DNA from: Erysipelotrichaceae bacterium NK3D112
GTDB taxonomy: Bacteria; Bacillota_I; Bacilli_A; Erysipelotrichales; Erysipelotrichaceae
Length of the DNA: 44,891 bases
Assembly (NCBI GenBank): GCA_000701725.1
Contig: JNJQ01000021.1
Span: 1 to 44,891, forward strand
Reading direction: 5' to 3'
The notes under the pieces are model-generated. The model was not told the DNA's origin and did no database searches. It was given only the letters and a program-made list of their open reading frames with translations. The translations under genes were made by a program, and so were the position numbers. The first letter of the stretch is position 1. Each line of letters opens with the position of its first letter. Shown one piece after another: positions 34,279 through 42,749 of the stretch.

Positions 34279-35004
34279 TTATCTGCTGTTCTTTCTGAAA
34301 CGGCTCCGTTTCAGCATTTCCTTCAGACAATACAGGCGTGTGGCAACTTTCTCATAAGCGGTTCTGGTGCTGTATTCACCGGCGTGAAGCGCTGTGCCCT
34401 CGTGCCTGCGGTAATAAATAAGCTGTTCATTCAGGACTTTGATATCCCTGTAAAATTCGCCGTTGTAGGCAAACCAGTAATCATACGGGCAGAGCTGCTG
34501 ATTCTCAGGGAACGGCAGCGTTCTGTCCAGGAACGCCCTGGTCATTGCCATGCATGCGCCGGTATAGCGGGTATACAGAAGTGTCCGCAGGAATCCCGGC
34601 TTAATGTTATATGTTTCAAAATGCGAGCGGAATCTGACAGTCAGATTCTCATCCGTCACCGCCGCATCATGCACGGCAAGGTTTTTCTCTTTCAGCGCTT
34701 CGCACATGATTCTGACCTTGTCGGGCTTCCAGACATCATCCTGATCCGAGATGAAGATGATATCGCCGTCCGCATGATTCAGCGCGTTCTCGAAATTCTT
34801 CGTATAGCCGTGTTCCAGCTCATTCTGAACAATCCGGATACGCGGATCATTGAATGAGCGGACGATATCCAGGGTGTCATCGGATGAGCCGTCATCCGAA
34901 ACGATCACCTCATCATCCTCAGACAGCTGCGGAAGAATGGAGCGGATCTGCTCGGCAATATATTTTTCTCCGTTGTATGTTGCCATACAGACTGATATTT
35001 TCAT
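34279..35004 (-). CDS. GT2 glycosyltransferase
   Basis: 241 residues, single GT2 domain: SVCMATYNGEKYIAEQI, IVSDDGSSDDTL, ISDQDDVWKPDK (DXD-like) and CPYDYWFAY, of the short rhamnosyltransferase-like type. No membrane segment; cytoplasmic or peripheral. Starts 3 bases after the upstream GT2 stop with GAGGTGAT before its ATG. Sugar and acceptor cannot be told from sequence. Confidence 0.9.
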   Translation of the reverse strand: MKISVCMATYNGEKYIAEQIRSILPQLSEDDEVIVSDDGSSDDTLDIVRSFNDPRIRIVQNELEHGYTKNFENALNHADGDIIFISDQDDVWKPDKVRIMCEALKEKNLAVHDAAVTDENLTVRFRSHFETYNIKPGFLRTLLYTRYTGACMAMTRAFLDRTLPFPENQQLCPYDYWFAYNGEFYRDIKVLNEQLIYYRRHEGTALHAGEYSTRTAYEKVATRLYCLKEMLKRSRFRKNSR

Positions 35005-35007
35005 TGA

Positions 35008-37491
35008 TCACCTCAATATATAAGGACCGTATTCAACTTCGAAGTTCGGATTGTAATAAGGATCTCCCTCAATCAGATAATTCATCCACTTTTCCTGGAA
35101 ATGTCTGACCTCATCATCAAAACGCTTCCGCTTCTCGAATGTGTTTTCGTATCCTCTGGTTTTGGATTCGAAATGATGGAAGAGCGCATCCGCGCAATAG
35201 ACAACCAGGTGTCCGGTCTGTCTGACTTTCAGACAGTAATCCACATCATTGGCGGCCACGCGGAATGTCTCATCCAGTCCTTCCACCTGTGTGTAAATGC
35301 TCTTCTTTGTCATGAGGCAGGCAGCGGTCACCGCGCTGTAATCGCAGTTGAGCTTTGCCCGCATCATAAAGCCCGATGAATCCTCATCCGTTCCGTTGAA
35401 CACATGGCCGGCATATCCTTCAAAGCCGATCACAACGCCCGCATGCTGAACGGTGTTGTCCGCGTAAAGCAGCTTGGCGCCGACAATGCCGACATCCTCA
35501 CGCATGCACACACCCAGCATTCTGGAGATGGCATCGGGGGAAATGACTTCAGTGTCATTGTTGAGCAGCAGAAGATATTCGCCCTTTGCGTGTGCTGCGC
35601 CGAAGTTGTTGATGGCGGAATAATTGAATCCTTCCTGATCCCATCTGATCACATGAATGTTTTCATGTTCGCTTTCGAGTTTTTGATAATAGCTGAAGAT
35701 CTCATCGCTGCGGCTGTTGTTTTCCACAATGAGAATCTCGATATTTGCGTAAGTGTTCACGTTCAGCAGGGAGTTCACGCATGTTTCAAGAACATCCTTG
35801 TTTTCACAGTTCGGGATAATCACGGAAACAAGCGGATTGCCTGTTGTCGCATATGTGGTTTTATAGCATCCGTAATAAGGTTTCGGAGCCAGTTCCACCG
35901 TTGCCTCAATGCCCGTTCTGTCAAAATGGCCCTGGATCGCCTTCTGTCCGGCGTAATAGCAGTACATCTTTGATTCGGGATTGCCGGCGGTGGAGGAAAC
36001 GTGCATGCGCCAGTGGTAAAGAATCTTCGGAATATGGAGAACCCCGTTCGCATTTTCAATGCAGCGGAAGATCAGATCATAATCCTGCGATCCGTCGTAT
36101 TCGCTTCTCAGTCCGCCGACTCTGCGGATCAGATCCGTTTTCGCGACAAACAGATGGGTGATGTAATTGTGGGAAGTGAACAGATCCGGATTCCAGTCCG
36201 ATTTGAGATTCGGATCATCATAGACCTTCTTGCGGTCATTGAACTTATCCTCATCCGTATAGATGACATCGTAATTCTTTTCCTGCAATGCCTTCACGAT
36301 TTCAAACAAAGCATCCGGCTCAACGAAATCATCATGATCATACAGCGCAGTATATTCCCCGCCCGCCAGTTCCAGAGCCTTGTTTGTATTTCCGGAAATA
36401 CCGTAGTTCTCATTCAGGAAGGTATATTTGATCCGGCTGTCCTTTGCCGCATATTCTTTGATCAGCTGCCGGCATGGATGATCCTCATCGCTGCCGTCCG
36501 CAATGCACAATTCCCAGTTGGGATATGTCTGGGCAAGAACCGTATCCGCCATTTCACGGAAGAAGTGCTCCTTTGTGTTGTAAGTCGGCACAATGAAGCT
36601 GAATGTGGGAGCGTAGCTGAACTGTGTGTTCTTCTGTTCCTCGATCTCCTGCTCTGTTACCCGGTTGCGCAGGAACCATTTGTTATAGTCGATATTGCCC
36701 AGTCCCTGGTATTGAAGGGTTCTTCTGATTGTTTTCATCAGACCGTCGGATCTGGAATAGGAATAGAACTTCCGCACATTCTCAAGATTGACATTGCGGA
36801 TAATGGTTTTCGCTCTGGAGAGAATATTTCTTCCCCTGGGCGGTTCAATGTAAAAGGATTCAATGCATTCCTTCTCAATGCCGCTGCCGTCTTCAATCTG
36901 AAGCCAGTAGCTCTGATTCTGCTCAAAGGGGAAATAAACGGTGAATCCGCTGAGCAGTTCCTCTTTTTCAATCAGGCCGTTTCTCAGCAGATCATGTTTT
37001 GCGCTCAGACGCAGCGTTGAATCAATCTCATTGCCGCTTTCATCGATGATATGAAAGCTGAGCCGATGATGGTCCAGGGAAGCGGCCCAGCCCGTTACCA
37101 TCGCCATCTTTGACGCATTGTCCTTTGTGTAACTCTCTGTTTTATAAACAATGCCGGTATCCGAGACTTTGTTTTTCAACCGTTCATCGGAAAGGTGCAG
37201 AAGCTCCTGCGTCTCATTGTTTCCTCTTGCGATCAGGCGGAGAGAACGGATGTTTCCGTCCAGCAGCGTATCGCTAAAAAAGCCGCATTCCGCAGCTGAA
37301 AAGGATAGTCCGTTGATTTCACAGACATTTGAACGTCTGACCCGTTTAAACTCCGCATGCACAGGCTGTCCGTTTACCAGCAGAAGATATTCCGCCGGCT
37401 TGTCATCCGCACCGACAGCCCAGCCGAAAGCGATGAAACGGAGTCCCTGTGCAGCTTTTTTCAATGTATAAAACTCAAGATCATATTTCAT
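35008..37491 (-). CDS. Tandem-domain GT2 glycosyltransferase with two N-terminal beta-sandwich repeats
   Basis: 827 residues. Residues 1-220 hold two beta-sandwich repeats, each with a GWA start (FGWAVGADD and TGWAASLDH) and a GF near the end. First GT2 domain (about 292-530): FSFIVPTYNTKEHFF, LYDHDDFV, HWRMHVSSTAGNPESK. Second (about 555-800): VSVIIPNCENKDVL, LLLNNDTEV, TVQHAGVVIG, ANDVDYCLKV and FESKTRG. Close in layout to the enzyme at 30004 and probably a paralogue with a different sugar pair. AAGGTGAG precedes the ATG. Confidence 0.88.
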   Translation of the reverse strand: MKYDLEFYTLKKAAQGLRFIAFGWAVGADDKPAEYLLLVNGQPVHAEFKRVRRSNVCEINGLSFSAAECGFFSDTLLDGNIRSLRLIARGNNETQELLHLSDERLKNKVSDTGIVYKTESYTKDNASKMAMVTGWAASLDHHRLSFHIIDESGNEIDSTLRLSAKHDLLRNGLIEKEELLSGFTVYFPFEQNQSYWLQIEDGSGIEKECIESFYIEPPRGRNILSRAKTIIRNVNLENVRKFYSYSRSDGLMKTIRRTLQYQGLGNIDYNKWFLRNRVTEQEIEEQKNTQFSYAPTFSFIVPTYNTKEHFFREMADTVLAQTYPNWELCIADGSDEDHPCRQLIKEYAAKDSRIKYTFLNENYGISGNTNKALELAGGEYTALYDHDDFVEPDALFEIVKALQEKNYDVIYTDEDKFNDRKKVYDDPNLKSDWNPDLFTSHNYITHLFVAKTDLIRRVGGLRSEYDGSQDYDLIFRCIENANGVLHIPKILYHWRMHVSSTAGNPESKMYCYYAGQKAIQGHFDRTGIEATVELAPKPYYGCYKTTYATTGNPLVSVIIPNCENKDVLETCVNSLLNVNTYANIEILIVENNSRSDEIFSYYQKLESEHENIHVIRWDQEGFNYSAINNFGAAHAKGEYLLLLNNDTEVISPDAISRMLGVCMREDVGIVGAKLLYADNTVQHAGVVIGFEGYAGHVFNGTDEDSSGFMMRAKLNCDYSAVTAACLMTKKSIYTQVEGLDETFRVAANDVDYCLKVRQTGHLVVYCADALFHHFESKTRGYENTFEKRKRFDDEVRHFQEKWMNYLIEGDPYYNPNFEVEYGPYILR

Positions 37492-37506
37492 ATTCTCACC
37501 TTGTGA

Positions 37507-39042
37507 TCAGGAATAGTACATAATCAGCAGATTCGCAGTCAGGTTTACCGCCGCGATCATAATGAACAGCGAATACTGATCAACCTTGCTGTATTTTGTA
37601 ATCCAGTTTCCGCGCAAAGCCAGCAGAACCGCCAGTTCCGTCGGGATAAAGTATCTTCCCTGAACACCCATGATTGCCCAGCCGACCGGTGAATATCTCA
37701 GCAGCATCGCACCGAACACGCTGCAGATGGCAATCCCGCTGCATGCCAGCACCCACGCCTTCTGCTTGCCGGTGAAATAGCTCTTTTCATCGCGGTTCTT
37801 GACGGCTGTCAGGAACAGTGCCGCATAGAGCATGTAAAGAACCGGGGTGTAAAGGTTGATTTCCAGCCAGCCGAAATTGTCGCCGATGCAGGATGAGAAC
37901 AGGCTCATGCCGTACTGGAAGAATGTCTGCTTGAGAACAAAGATCAGTTCATACGGCTTGTTGATAAAGAACTGGGGTGTATAACCCTGCAGCTCCGCGA
38001 AGCTGATGATGTTTTCCGGCTCCTCAAGAAGTGTTCCGCCTGCGAAATAGCGGTACACGGTAAACACGGCAATTAACACAATCAGGGTGTACGCAAACTT
38101 TTTCAGAATGGATTTGTATTTTGCACTCATCGGCTTTTCCGGCATGAAGATCAGAATCCACGGCATCAGGGAAATCGCGAAATAGACTTTTCCCTTAAGC
38201 GGCAGAAGAAGCACGCTGAGAACTGCGAGCACAATGTATTCCGCCCTGCGGACCGGCTGGCCCTCTTTTTTCGCCAGCATGATGCGGACCGTGAATACGG
38301 TGATCAGGATTGAAATGCTGTTGAGGAACCAGTCATAGCTGTATGACATGCCCTGCTGCAGCATCATCGGAGTAAGCGCCACAACCATCAGCACCATTTT
38401 TCCGACCGGAAGCAGTTTGATCGCGAAATAAATCAAGGTCACAAAGCAGGCCAGGGTGAACAGTCTTCCCAGAAGGAATGTTGTCAGTGTGTTCAGGTTC
38501 AGCAGTCTGCCAAGCGTGATTCCAAGAGCGCCCGGAATATACTGATAGAACATCGTTGCGACGGTGCCGTCATTTCTGAGAATGAGCTCCGTATTGCCGG
38601 TCGGCTCGAACAGATGTCCATAGTATTCATTGAACAGGCCGATTGTATATTTGACCGTGACCGGAAGCGTTCTGTCACAGGCTCTGTAATAGACACCGTC
38701 CGGTGAGGTTCCCACACCCATGAGCCGGTTGGACAGTTCATAGGCCGTATTCAGGTGAACCGGTTCATCCGGCACCACATAGATCGGGAAGATGATCAGG
38801 AACACAAGCCCCATGGCAATGCCGAAGGCAAGGTATACATTTTCCGTTTTCCATCCGCAGAGATAATGGCCGATGAAGCCGGTCAGAAGACCGACAAACA
38901 TGATCAGATTGGCAGTCACAGCCATGATTCCGAAAGCCGAAGCTCCGTAATGGCGGTACATATACAATGTTTCCGTCAACATGAAAATGCCCATCACAGC
39001 GGCAATCATCAATAATCTTTTTCTGTTAGCTGTCTCTGTCAT
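37507..39042 (-). CDS. DUF2142 membrane protein, likely GT-C glycosyltransferase
   Basis: 511 residues with about 11 membrane segments. The first extracytoplasmic loop holds YVVPDEPVHLNTAYEL with an Asp-Glu pair, typical of DUF2142 and of GT-C enzymes that use polyprenyl-phosphate sugars. It lies just after the DUF2304 and polyprenyl-P GT2 genes, a set that would make undecaprenyl-P-sugar, flip it and add the sugar outside the cell. AAAGGCG precedes the ATG. Function inferred from fold and neighbours. Confidence 0.82.
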   Translation of the reverse strand: MTETANRKRLLMIAAVMGIFMLTETLYMYRHYGASAFGIMAVTANLIMFVGLLTGFIGHYLCGWKTENVYLAFGIAMGLVFLIIFPIYVVPDEPVHLNTAYELSNRLMGVGTSPDGVYYRACDRTLPVTVKYTIGLFNEYYGHLFEPTGNTELILRNDGTVATMFYQYIPGALGITLGRLLNLNTLTTFLLGRLFTLACFVTLIYFAIKLLPVGKMVLMVVALTPMMLQQGMSYSYDWFLNSISILITVFTVRIMLAKKEGQPVRRAEYIVLAVLSVLLLPLKGKVYFAISLMPWILIFMPEKPMSAKYKSILKKFAYTLIVLIAVFTVYRYFAGGTLLEEPENIISFAELQGYTPQFFINKPYELIFVLKQTFFQYGMSLFSSCIGDNFGWLEINLYTPVLYMLYAALFLTAVKNRDEKSYFTGKQKAWVLACSGIAICSVFGAMLLRYSPVGWAIMGVQGRYFIPTELAVLLALRGNWITKYSKVDQYSLFIMIAAVNLTANLLIMYYS

Positions 39043-39080
39043 TTTGCGCCTTTCTGAAATAATCTGCTCAAACGGCCGGT

Positions 39081-39443
39081 TCAGTGTTTTTCTGTTTCTT
39101 TTTCGCGGTCAGCCTCATCGGTGCGCTCAATCGCCGAGCGCTGGGCCAGTTCGCGGATTTTGGTATCAAGCTGGGAAACTCTCAGTGTCAGCTTGAATGT
39201 GCGGATAATGAGAATTCCGATGATGAAGAGGAATACAAGATTGACCGGTGACTGGATGCCCAGCAGCGACGCGAAGAAGATCGCGATCTGCGGAAACAGA
39301 GCCAGTATCACGAAGATTGCCATGAAGAAGAACCACGGCAGGCTGTCGCTGATCTGAAGCTTTGCCTTTCTGACCTCATTGATCACAAACAGGAAAGCCC
39401 AGACAGCCGCGATGATCAACAATACTCTGAATGCAATACTCAT
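39081..39443 (-). CDS. DUF2304 small membrane protein
   Basis: 120 residues with three membrane segments and a charged coiled-coil-like tail (VSQLDTKIRELAQR), the pattern of DUF2304. AAGGTGA 4-5 bases before 39443 decides the start; the ATG overlaps the stop of the polyprenyl-P GT2 gene (ATGA). DUF2304 proteins are regularly found next to such GT2 enzymes and may help flip or present the polyprenyl-P sugar; no biochemical role is established. Confidence 0.82.
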   Translation of the reverse strand: MSIAFRVLLIIAAVWAFLFVINEVRKAKLQISDSLPWFFFMAIFVILALFPQIAIFFASLLGIQSPVNLVFLFIIGILIIRTFKLTLRVSQLDTKIRELAQRSAIERTDEADREKETEKH

Positions 39444-40132
39444 AAGTTCACCTTCGGCCGGAAACATCCGATCAATAAAATGGAAATACTCATAACGGTC
39501 ATATACTTGATGCTTGCCTTGAGATTCAGATAGCTTTCGCCGAAGAGTCTCTCATCCATTGTAACCTGTATTTCTTCTGTTTTCGCACCTGAACGCACCA
39601 GATACGCTACCGTGTCGGGTTCAGGTCCCATATTGATATTGCCGGCGAGAATTTTGATGATTCTGCGGCTGAACATGCGCATTCCGCTGGTCGGATCCTT
39701 GATGTTGGTTCCGGTGGTCAGACGGATGAACGACTGCAGGATGTTGCTGCCGAACATGCGCAGACTCTTCGGTTTCTCCTCCGTCACAAAGCGGCTGCCG
39801 ATGACGATATCCGCACCTGCTTCAATCCGCTCGGCCATTGCCTGGATATATTCGGGACGGTGCTGTCCGTCGCCGTCAAACTGCACTGCGGCGTCATAAT
39901 CATGTTCATAGGCATATTTCATGCCGGTCTGGAACGTTCCCGCCAGACCAAGATTGATCGGCTGATCAATCAGATGAAAGCCGTGCTCATAACAGAGCTT
40001 CGCGGTTTCATCCCTGCTTCCGTCATTGATGACAACATAATCGAACTGGGGATAGTTTTCGACAAGGTTGCTGACAACCCTGACGATATTCCCCGCCTCG
40101 TTGTATGCCGGAATAATAATCAGTACTTTCAT
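39440..40132 (-). CDS. Polyprenyl-phosphate glycosyltransferase (DPM1/GtrB-like GT2)
   Basis: 230 residues: VLIIIPAYNEAGNI, VVINDGSRDET, the DPM1-type NLGLAGTFQTGMKYA, FDGDGQHRPEYI (DXD), IGSRF and DPTSGMRMFSRR. These enzymes put one sugar on undecaprenyl phosphate at the inner membrane face. A C-terminal hydrophobic stretch (about 205-222) may anchor it. It overlaps the DUF2304 gene. AAGGA lies 6-7 bases before the ATG. Confidence 0.93.
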   Translation of the reverse strand: MKVLIIIPAYNEAGNIVRVVSNLVENYPQFDYVVINDGSRDETAKLCYEHGFHLIDQPINLGLAGTFQTGMKYAYEHDYDAAVQFDGDGQHRPEYIQAMAERIEAGADIVIGSRFVTEEKPKSLRMFGSNILQSFIRLTTGTNIKDPTSGMRMFSRRIIKILAGNINMGPEPDTVAYLVRSGAKTEEIQVTMDERLFGESYLNLKASIKYMTVMSISILLIGCFRPKVNL

Positions 40133-40181
40133 ATTGTTCCTTCCTGTATCCGCCGCAAAGACAGGCGGATCTCTTTCAGAC

Positions 40182-41450
40182 TTACTGCTTCAGAAATGAA
40201 TACATGTAATCCAGTATTTCTTCCGAGCGGTCCTCTTTCATTTCACCCATGTAATCATTCAGGACCTTCTTGCGCTCAGCGGCATTCGGATCGATGCCCG
40301 CAACGAAGTCATCCAGATGTTTCTCAACCTCTTCCCATGACTCTGTCCAGTATGAGGCAGACATCATCTTCATTCCGAATTCATTGAAATTCGCGCCGGT
40401 ATGGCAGTAGATCATCGGTTTGCATGTCAGCGTCCAGCCGACGATAATCGACGAAATATCCGTCACCAGGATGTCCGCATCCGTGAATGATGTTTTCAGG
40501 TCCGGTTTATTATCGTAGATCATTCTGTTTCCGTCAAACTGCGAAAGATATCTGTCCGCTTCCTCCTGGCTCATCTTGCCGGTTGAGACAAAGTGGTAGA
40601 AAGTCAGGGGATGGGGTCTGAAGATCAGACGGACATTGTCATGCGCTTTGACATAATCGACGATTTTATCCTTATATGTCAGGAAATTGCTGCCGCCGTG
40701 TTCCGGATCATCATTCCAGCGCGGCGTCCACAATACATTGATCATTCCGTCATCCGGACGTGTTTCCAGATGGGCGTACTGGGACAGGGACGGATAACCG
40801 AAACAGACCGCGGTGTTGGCGCCTGTCTCATATCCTTTCGGATGTCTCTTTCTGATAAAGTCGATTCTTCCCTGGTTTTCAGCGAAGAACAGCGCCACAT
40901 TGCGGAAGAATCTTCCGTTGTAGACATCATTCTCATTTTCCGTTGTCGTCTCATAGGTGTATGACATGTAGCACACCTTCGCATAGGCGGACACAACGGA
41001 ACTCTGATAAGGCTTGGGCAGATACTGATCATACGGACGCGGATAGAAGACATAATCCGGTTTCAGCTGTCTGATATCAAACAGATTATGCGGTTCCGTT
41101 CCGCTTCTGATCACTGCATTTTTGCCGTAAAGACTGACAAGTGATTTATAAGCGGCTTCGGGATCCTCGTCCATTTTCTCAGGAACAGTGACGATGTATG
41201 CCTCAAAGCGGCTGTCATCCTTCATCGCCTCATAGATATTTCTGACAACCTGCCAGTTGACTTTGTTCTGCTGAAGAAAGACAACCCGCACAGGTTCTGA
41301 GAAGTCATGTTTCATTTCCTTCTGTTTTCTGAGTCTTTGAAGCGCCTGAAGATTTCCGGCGGGAAATCCCTGAAGATACTGTTCACCAAACCAGTGAACC
41401 GGTCCGAATCCGGACAGTTTATGATAAATTCCAGCCAGCAGATCGTACAT
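40182..41450 (-). CDS. CDP-glycerol/ribitol phosphotransferase (TagF/TagB-like)
   Basis: 422 residues with the PF04464 motifs: VCYMSYTYETT at the place of the HG motif, LWTPRWNDD, IFRPHPLTFYHF and VTDISSIIVGWTL, with His in RPHP and Asp-Ile-Ser-Ser matching the phosphate-binding region. Such peripheral membrane enzymes add glycerol- or ribitol-phosphate to a lipid-linked sugar or polymer. The HG motif is altered here (Tyr-Thr), so the substrate may differ. AAAGGAAA precedes the ATG. It stands between the flippase and the polyprenyl-P GT2. Confidence 0.85.
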   Translation of the reverse strand: MYDLLAGIYHKLSGFGPVHWFGEQYLQGFPAGNLQALQRLRKQKEMKHDFSEPVRVVFLQQNKVNWQVVRNIYEAMKDDSRFEAYIVTVPEKMDEDPEAAYKSLVSLYGKNAVIRSGTEPHNLFDIRQLKPDYVFYPRPYDQYLPKPYQSSVVSAYAKVCYMSYTYETTTENENDVYNGRFFRNVALFFAENQGRIDFIRKRHPKGYETGANTAVCFGYPSLSQYAHLETRPDDGMINVLWTPRWNDDPEHGGSNFLTYKDKIVDYVKAHDNVRLIFRPHPLTFYHFVSTGKMSQEEADRYLSQFDGNRMIYDNKPDLKTSFTDADILVTDISSIIVGWTLTCKPMIYCHTGANFNEFGMKMMSASYWTESWEEVEKHLDDFVAGIDPNAAERKKVLNDYMGEMKEDRSEEILDYMYSFLKQ

Positions 41451-41471
41451 ACTAATTTCCTTTCCCCGGTA

Positions 41472-42749
41472 TCAGTTATCTGATTCCGGCGCATTGCGTC
41501 CGAACAGTTTTCTGATCACGACAATGCTGAATACAATCAGCACCACGCTCATCAGCAGTCCATAGAGGCATCCCGCCCCGAACAGCTGATAGCGGATGAC
41601 GATTCTGTTCATGAACAGAAGACAGAAGACCAATGCGGCGATATATCCGTAAAGAACGAATTTCTGTTCACGGATGATGGTGAGCACCACGACGAGAAAT
41701 GCATCGAGCGCGGAAATTCCGCCAAACAGCAGAAGCACAGTCAGAAGACCTCTCCACTGTGCAAGGTCGACACCGTACACAAGTCCGAGCATCCAGTAGC
41801 CGAACAGATATCCGCATACCGCCACAAAGACCGTGATACCGAGGATCATCACACATAATGTGAAGATCTGTTTTTTCAGCTGGGCAATCCGTTTTTCCTG
41901 CCAGCTGACGCCCATGCTGGCGACCATCGGGTTGTAGATGAACATGCTGAGAACGTTGATGACGAAGATCGGCATGAAGATAATGTTGAAGATCGCCTGG
42001 CTCTCTGCGTCCAGATTGGCCTCAATCGCATATTTCGGCGCGTTGGCAAGATAGTTGTAAAGCAGCGCGCTCGCGCATGTCGGGAAACATGTCACCAGCA
42101 GCGGAAGAACCTTATCGAATGAGACGGATGTCTTCAGATAAGGATATCTGCGCATGAATGACACATTGCATAATACATAAATCAGATGGGAAACCCCGGC
42201 CAGCACCGCGCTCGCAGTCACAAGATTGCGGGTCAGTGCATAGAATACCGCAAAGAGAGTCACAGAAACGGCAATTCTCAGACATCTGCCGATCGATGCC
42301 GCATCGAGTCTGCCCTTTTTCTGGATTTCCGCGTGATACACATCCTCAAGTCCGTCCGTTGTGCGGTAAATGCTCAGGCACGCGATGACGGCAAGACTTC
42401 TTGCCCCTCTTTGAAACAGAAGCCAGTATCCGCCGCAGCACAATAACATCAGCAGACATGTCAGCAGACGCGATGAATAATAAGTTTTGAAACTGTATTC
42501 ATCCTTGGCGTCGGAAACCTGGAAGTTTCTCATCGAATAGCTTCCAAGTGACGCGAACATCTGCGTGGTCACATAAAGGATGGAAAAGAATCCGGCCTCG
42601 TTCAGTCCGCCGATTCTGGTCACAATCAGCAACAATACCGCTGACTGCAGCGCATAGATCAGACTGGAACAGAGATTCCAGAAATACACACGCTTCTGGA
42701 CTCCGGCATCATCTTTGCCAAACAGCAGTCTGTCAATCGTGCCGGTCAT
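41472..42749 (-). CDS. Oligosaccharide flippase family (Wzx-like) membrane protein
   Basis: 425 residues with about 12 membrane segments and the MATE/MOP arrangement: RVYFWNLCSSLIYALQSAVLLLIVTRIGGLNEAGFF-type first helices, and FNIIFMPIFVINVLSMFIYNP in the middle. Flippases of this type turn lipid-linked oligosaccharides to the outer face. The start at 42749 overlaps the preceding gene by 17 bases; an ATG at 42782 would overlap more, and neither has a strong binding site. Finding it beside a Wzm/Wzt exporter in one cluster is unusual; no Wzy-type polymerase is obvious. Confidence 0.82.
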   Translation of the reverse strand: MTGTIDRLLFGKDDAGVQKRVYFWNLCSSLIYALQSAVLLLIVTRIGGLNEAGFFSILYVTTQMFASLGSYSMRNFQVSDAKDEYSFKTYYSSRLLTCLLMLLCCGGYWLLFQRGARSLAVIACLSIYRTTDGLEDVYHAEIQKKGRLDAASIGRCLRIAVSVTLFAVFYALTRNLVTASAVLAGVSHLIYVLCNVSFMRRYPYLKTSVSFDKVLPLLVTCFPTCASALLYNYLANAPKYAIEANLDAESQAIFNIIFMPIFVINVLSMFIYNPMVASMGVSWQEKRIAQLKKQIFTLCVMILGITVFVAVCGYLFGYWMLGLVYGVDLAQWRGLLTVLLLFGGISALDAFLVVVLTIIREQKFVLYGYIAALVFCLLFMNRIVIRYQLFGAGCLYGLLMSVVLIVFSIVVIRKLFGRNAPESDN

